A stretch of 7,843 nt of DNA from the NCBI GenBank assembly GCA_900757705.1, contig CAAEOW010000088.1, positions 1 through 7,843 on the forward strand, given 5' to 3'. This DNA comes from an uncultured Collinsella sp. (GTDB lineage: Bacteria; Actinomycetota; Coriobacteriia; Coriobacteriales; Coriobacteriaceae). Positions 5,521 to 7,843 of this stretch are shown piece by piece (position 1 is the stretch's first letter; each line of letters opens with the position of its first letter). Made by a program: the position numbers and the translations under genes. The notes under the pieces were generated by a model, which was not told the origin of the DNA, did not search any database, and saw only the letters and a list, made by a program, of their open reading frames with translations.

Positions 5521-7843
5521 CTAAGCCAGCCCCAGCAATATGCCCGCCGAATGCACGACAAACGCCACAATCCAGGCAACCGTCACTTGGAACGCGAACA
5601 CGGCCACGGCGTAGCGCGCGCCCAGCTCGCTCTTGACGGCGCCGATGGCCGCCACGCAGGGCGGGTACAGCAGCGTAAAGACCAGGAACACATAGGCGGT
5701 GAACGGCGAGAACATAGTCGACAGTGCGGCGGGCGAGGTTGCGCCCAGAAGCACCGTGAGGGTCGAGATGACACTCTCCTTGGCGATAAGTCCGGTGACG
5801 AGAGCCGTCGACGCACGCCAGTCGCCAAAGCCGAGCGGCGCCAGCACCGGCGCGATGATGCTACCCAAACTGGCAAGCAGGCTTTGCGACTGATCGGCGA
5901 CCACGTTAAAGCGAATATCGAACGTCTGGAGGAACCAGATGACCACGGTGGCGGCAAAGATAATGGTGAAGGCCTTGGTAATAAAGTCTTTGGCCTTATC
6001 CCATGCCAGCATCACCGTCGTCTTGACGCTCGGCAGACGGTAATTGGGAAGCTCCATGATAAACGGCACCGGGTCACCCTTAAATGCCGTGCGATTGAGC
6101 ACCAAAGCCGCGATGCAACCGACCGCAATGCCAATCAAATAGAGCGAGACCATGGCGGGAACCGTCGCCTGCGGGAAAAACGCCCCGCACAGCAGACCGT
6201 AGACCGGCAACTTGGCCGAACAGCTCATGAACGGCGTGAGCATGACGGTCATCTTGCGGTCGTGCTCGGATGGGAGCGTACGGGTTGACATGATAGCCGG
6301 CACGGTGCAGCCAAAACCGACGAGCATAGGCACGAAGCTGCGGCCCGACAGGCCAAAGCGACGCAGCACTTTATCCATGACAAAGGCCACGCGCGCCATG
6401 TAGCCGGAGTCTTCCAGAATGGAGAGGAACAAAAAGAGCACGACGATAATCGGCAGGAAGGTCAGCACGCTGCCCACGCCCGTAAGCACGCCGTCGACAG
6501 CCAGCGAGCGTACCACGTCGTTGGTGCCGAACGCCTTGAGGCCCGCATCGGCCGAGGCGATGACGGCAGCGATGCCGTCCTCCATGAGTCCCTGCAACGC
6601 CGCGCCGATCACGCCAAACGTCAGCCAAAAGACGAGGCCCATGATCACCAGGAACGCCGGAATGGCCGTGTAGCGACCCGTCAGGATGCGGTCGATCTTG
6701 ACGGAGCGCACGTGCTCGCGGCTCTCATGCGGCTTGACGACGCAGCGCCCGCACACGTCGCCGATAAAGCTAAAGCGCATATCGGCCAGCGCGGACAGGC
6801 GGTCGGTGCCGGCTTCGCCCTCCATCTGGGTAATGATGTGCTCGATAGCGTCGAGCTCATTGCGATCCAAGTGAAGCGCCTCGGTCACCAGCTCGTCGCC
6901 TTCAACCAGCTTGGTCGCCGCAAAACGCACCGGAATGTGCGCCGTCACGGCATGGTCCTCGATCAGGTTGGCAATGCCGTGGATGCAGCGATGCAGTGCA
7001 CCGCCGTCCGAGCCATCGGGCGCACAGAAGTCCAGGCGACCGGGGCGCTCGCGGAACCGTGCCACGTGCAAGGCATGATCCACCAGCTCGCCGATACCCT
7101 CGTTGCGGGCAGCGCTAATGGGGACAACAGGCACGCCCAACAGGCTCTCGAGCAGGTTGACGTCCACGGCGCCGCCGTTGGCCGTCACCTCGTCCATCAT
7201 GTTGAGCGCGATGACCATGGGGCGATCGAGCTCCATAAGCTGCAGCGTCAGGTACAAATTGCGCTCGATGTTGGTAGCGTCGATGATGTCGATGATGGCG
7301 TCGGGATGCTCATCCAGGATAAATTGACGGCTGACGACTTCCTCGCCCGTGTATGGCGACAGCGAATAAATACCAGGTAGGTCGGTGACGCTCGCCTCGG
7401 GGTGGTTACGGATGGCGCCGTCTTTGCGGTCGACCGTCACGCCGGGAAAGTTGCCGACGTGCTGGTTGGAACCCGTCAGCTGGTTGAACAGCGTGGTCTT
7501 ACCGCAGTTTTGGTTGCCGGCGAGGGCAAAATGCAGCGGTGCGCCCTCGGGCACAGCCGTCTTTGCCGCACGGGGCGAATACGTCCCCTCGCCGAGTGCC
7601 GGGTGCTCCGTCGCACCGATTGCGGCGTTAACGCGCGGGCCGGTATCGGTGTCGTGCACGCCCACGAGCTCGATGCGCGCGGCATCGTCTTTGCGCAGCG
7701 TGAGCTCGTAGCCACGCAAGCGAATCTCGAGCGGGTCGCCCATGGGGGCGTACTTCATCATGGTGACTTCGGTGCCCGGCGTTAGGCCCATGTCCAAAAT
7801 ATGCTGTCGGAGTGCCTGATCGTCCGATGCCACCGATGCGACA
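5521..7843 (-). CDS. feoB: FeoA-FeoB fusion ferrous iron transporter (5' end outside window)
   Basis: This is a GTP-driven Fe(II) importer of the inner membrane. Residues are counted from the GTG codon at 7833, which is not the start. An N-terminal SH3-like FeoA domain (about 1-57; LRQHILDMGLTPG, APMGDPLEIRLRGYELTLRK) is followed by a linker (about 58-100) and the FeoB G domain: P-loop GNQNCGKTT (106-114), switch NFPGVTVD (128-135), DLPG (151-154), NMMD (211-214) and ISAARNEG (239-246). The membrane part has the FeoB gate motifs GFGCTVPAIMSTRTL (506-520), SCSAKLPVY (537-545), LPNYRLP (595-601) and YPPCVAAI (723-730), and the C-terminus is intact. The frame stays open to the window edge, and the FeoA domain's first strand is missing, so the true start lies beyond 7843. 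FeoA fused to FeoB is known in several phyla; iron (Fur/DtxR-type) control is expected but its site would be upstream, outside the window. Confidence 0.95.
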   Translation of the reverse strand, partial: VASVASDDQALRQHILDMGLTPGTEVTMMKYAPMGDPLEIRLRGYELTLRKDDAARIELVGVHDTDTGPRVNAAIGATEHPALGEGTYSPRAAKTAVPEGAPLHFALAGNQNCGKTTLFNQLTGSNQHVGNFPGVTVDRKDGAIRNHPEASVTDLPGIYSLSPYTGEEVVSRQFILDEHPDAIIDIIDATNIERNLYLTLQLMELDRPMVIALNMMDEVTANGGAVDVNLLESLLGVPVVPISAARNEGIGELVDHALHVARFRERPGRLDFCAPDGSDGGALHRCIHGIANLIEDHAVTAHIPVRFAATKLVEGDELVTEALHLDRNELDAIEHIITQMEGEAGTDRLSALADMRFSFIGDVCGRCVVKPHESREHVRSVKIDRILTGRYTAIPAFLVIMGLVFWLTFGVIGAALQGLMEDGIAAVIASADAGLKAFGTNDVVRSLAVDGVLTGVGSVLTFLPIIVVLFLFLSILEDSGYMARVAFVMDKVLRRFGLSGRSFVPMLVGFGCTVPAIMSTRTLPSEHDRKMTVMLTPFMSCSAKLPVYGLLCGAFFPQATVPAMVSLYLIGIAVGCIAALVLNRTAFKGDPVPFIMELPNYRLPSVKTTVMLAWDKAKDFITKAFTIIFAATVVIWFLQTFDIRFNVVADQSQSLLASLGSIIAPVLAPLGFGDWRASTALVTGLIAKESVISTLTVLLGATSPAALSTMFSPFTAYVFLVFTLLYPPCVAAIGAVKSELGARYAVAVFAFQVTVAWIVAFVVHSAGILLGLA

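Noticed and set aside
5397..5579. N-terminal extension of the sotB protein by 61 residues
   Set aside because: It would overlap the feoB 3' end and contain the likely promoter and hairpin, and E. coli SotB has no such extension; the ATG at 5396 has a good ribosome-binding site.
5551..6288. Plus-strand open frame (245 codons) opposite feoB
   Set aside because: Very rich in R, H, G and E, antisense to conserved FeoB membrane segments; a shadow frame.

Overview
The window is GC-rich and densely packed. Gene content and motif style suggest a gut anaerobe of the Coriobacteriia (Collinsella-like): a FeoA-FeoB fusion with a GNQNCGKT P-loop, a short intracellular GH13 amylase and a SotB-type exporter. 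This taxonomic call is inference; no rRNA or marker gene is present. I recognise six protein-coding genes, five on the minus strand and one on the plus strand. I see no tRNA, rRNA, CRISPR array, transposase or phage gene.

Layout from left to right. Positions 1-210 hold no gene and begin with a 101-base nested palindrome. Positions 211-1347 (minus) encode a PLP-dependent aminotransferase of fold type I, whose last third has different codon use from the rest. A 93-base divergent gap follows. Positions 1441-2100 (plus) encode a 219-residue protein I cannot name with confidence, possibly a degenerate flavodoxin-fold NAD(P)H oxidoreductase relative. It ends one base from the stop codon of the convergent gene at 2102-2665 (minus), a DNA-deoxyinosine (hypoxanthine) glycosylase of the uracil-DNA glycosylase superfamily. 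That gene starts three bases after the stop of a GH13 alpha-amylase/neopullulanase-like enzyme (2669-4045, minus), so the two are probably one transcription and translation unit. The gap upstream of the amylase holds a near-perfect 24-base-arm inverted repeat and a possible -10 box. Next is a SotB-type sugar efflux transporter (4200-5396, minus) with its own likely promoter overlapping a GC-rich hairpin. Last is a FeoA-FeoB fusion ferrous iron transporter (5521 to the right edge, minus), whose 5' end lies outside the window.

Functionally this is mostly ordinary housekeeping and nutrient handling: amino-acid transamination, maltodextrin breakdown, sugar export, ferrous iron import and repair of deaminated bases. 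I do not see a convincing new multi-gene system. The points most worth a second look are the codon-use break inside the aminotransferase, the unnamed flavodoxin-like gene, the two large inverted repeats, and the tight pairing of a glycan hydrolase with a DNA repair enzyme. Two start sites were set from ribosome-binding sites: the amylase at 4045 and the transporter at 5396.
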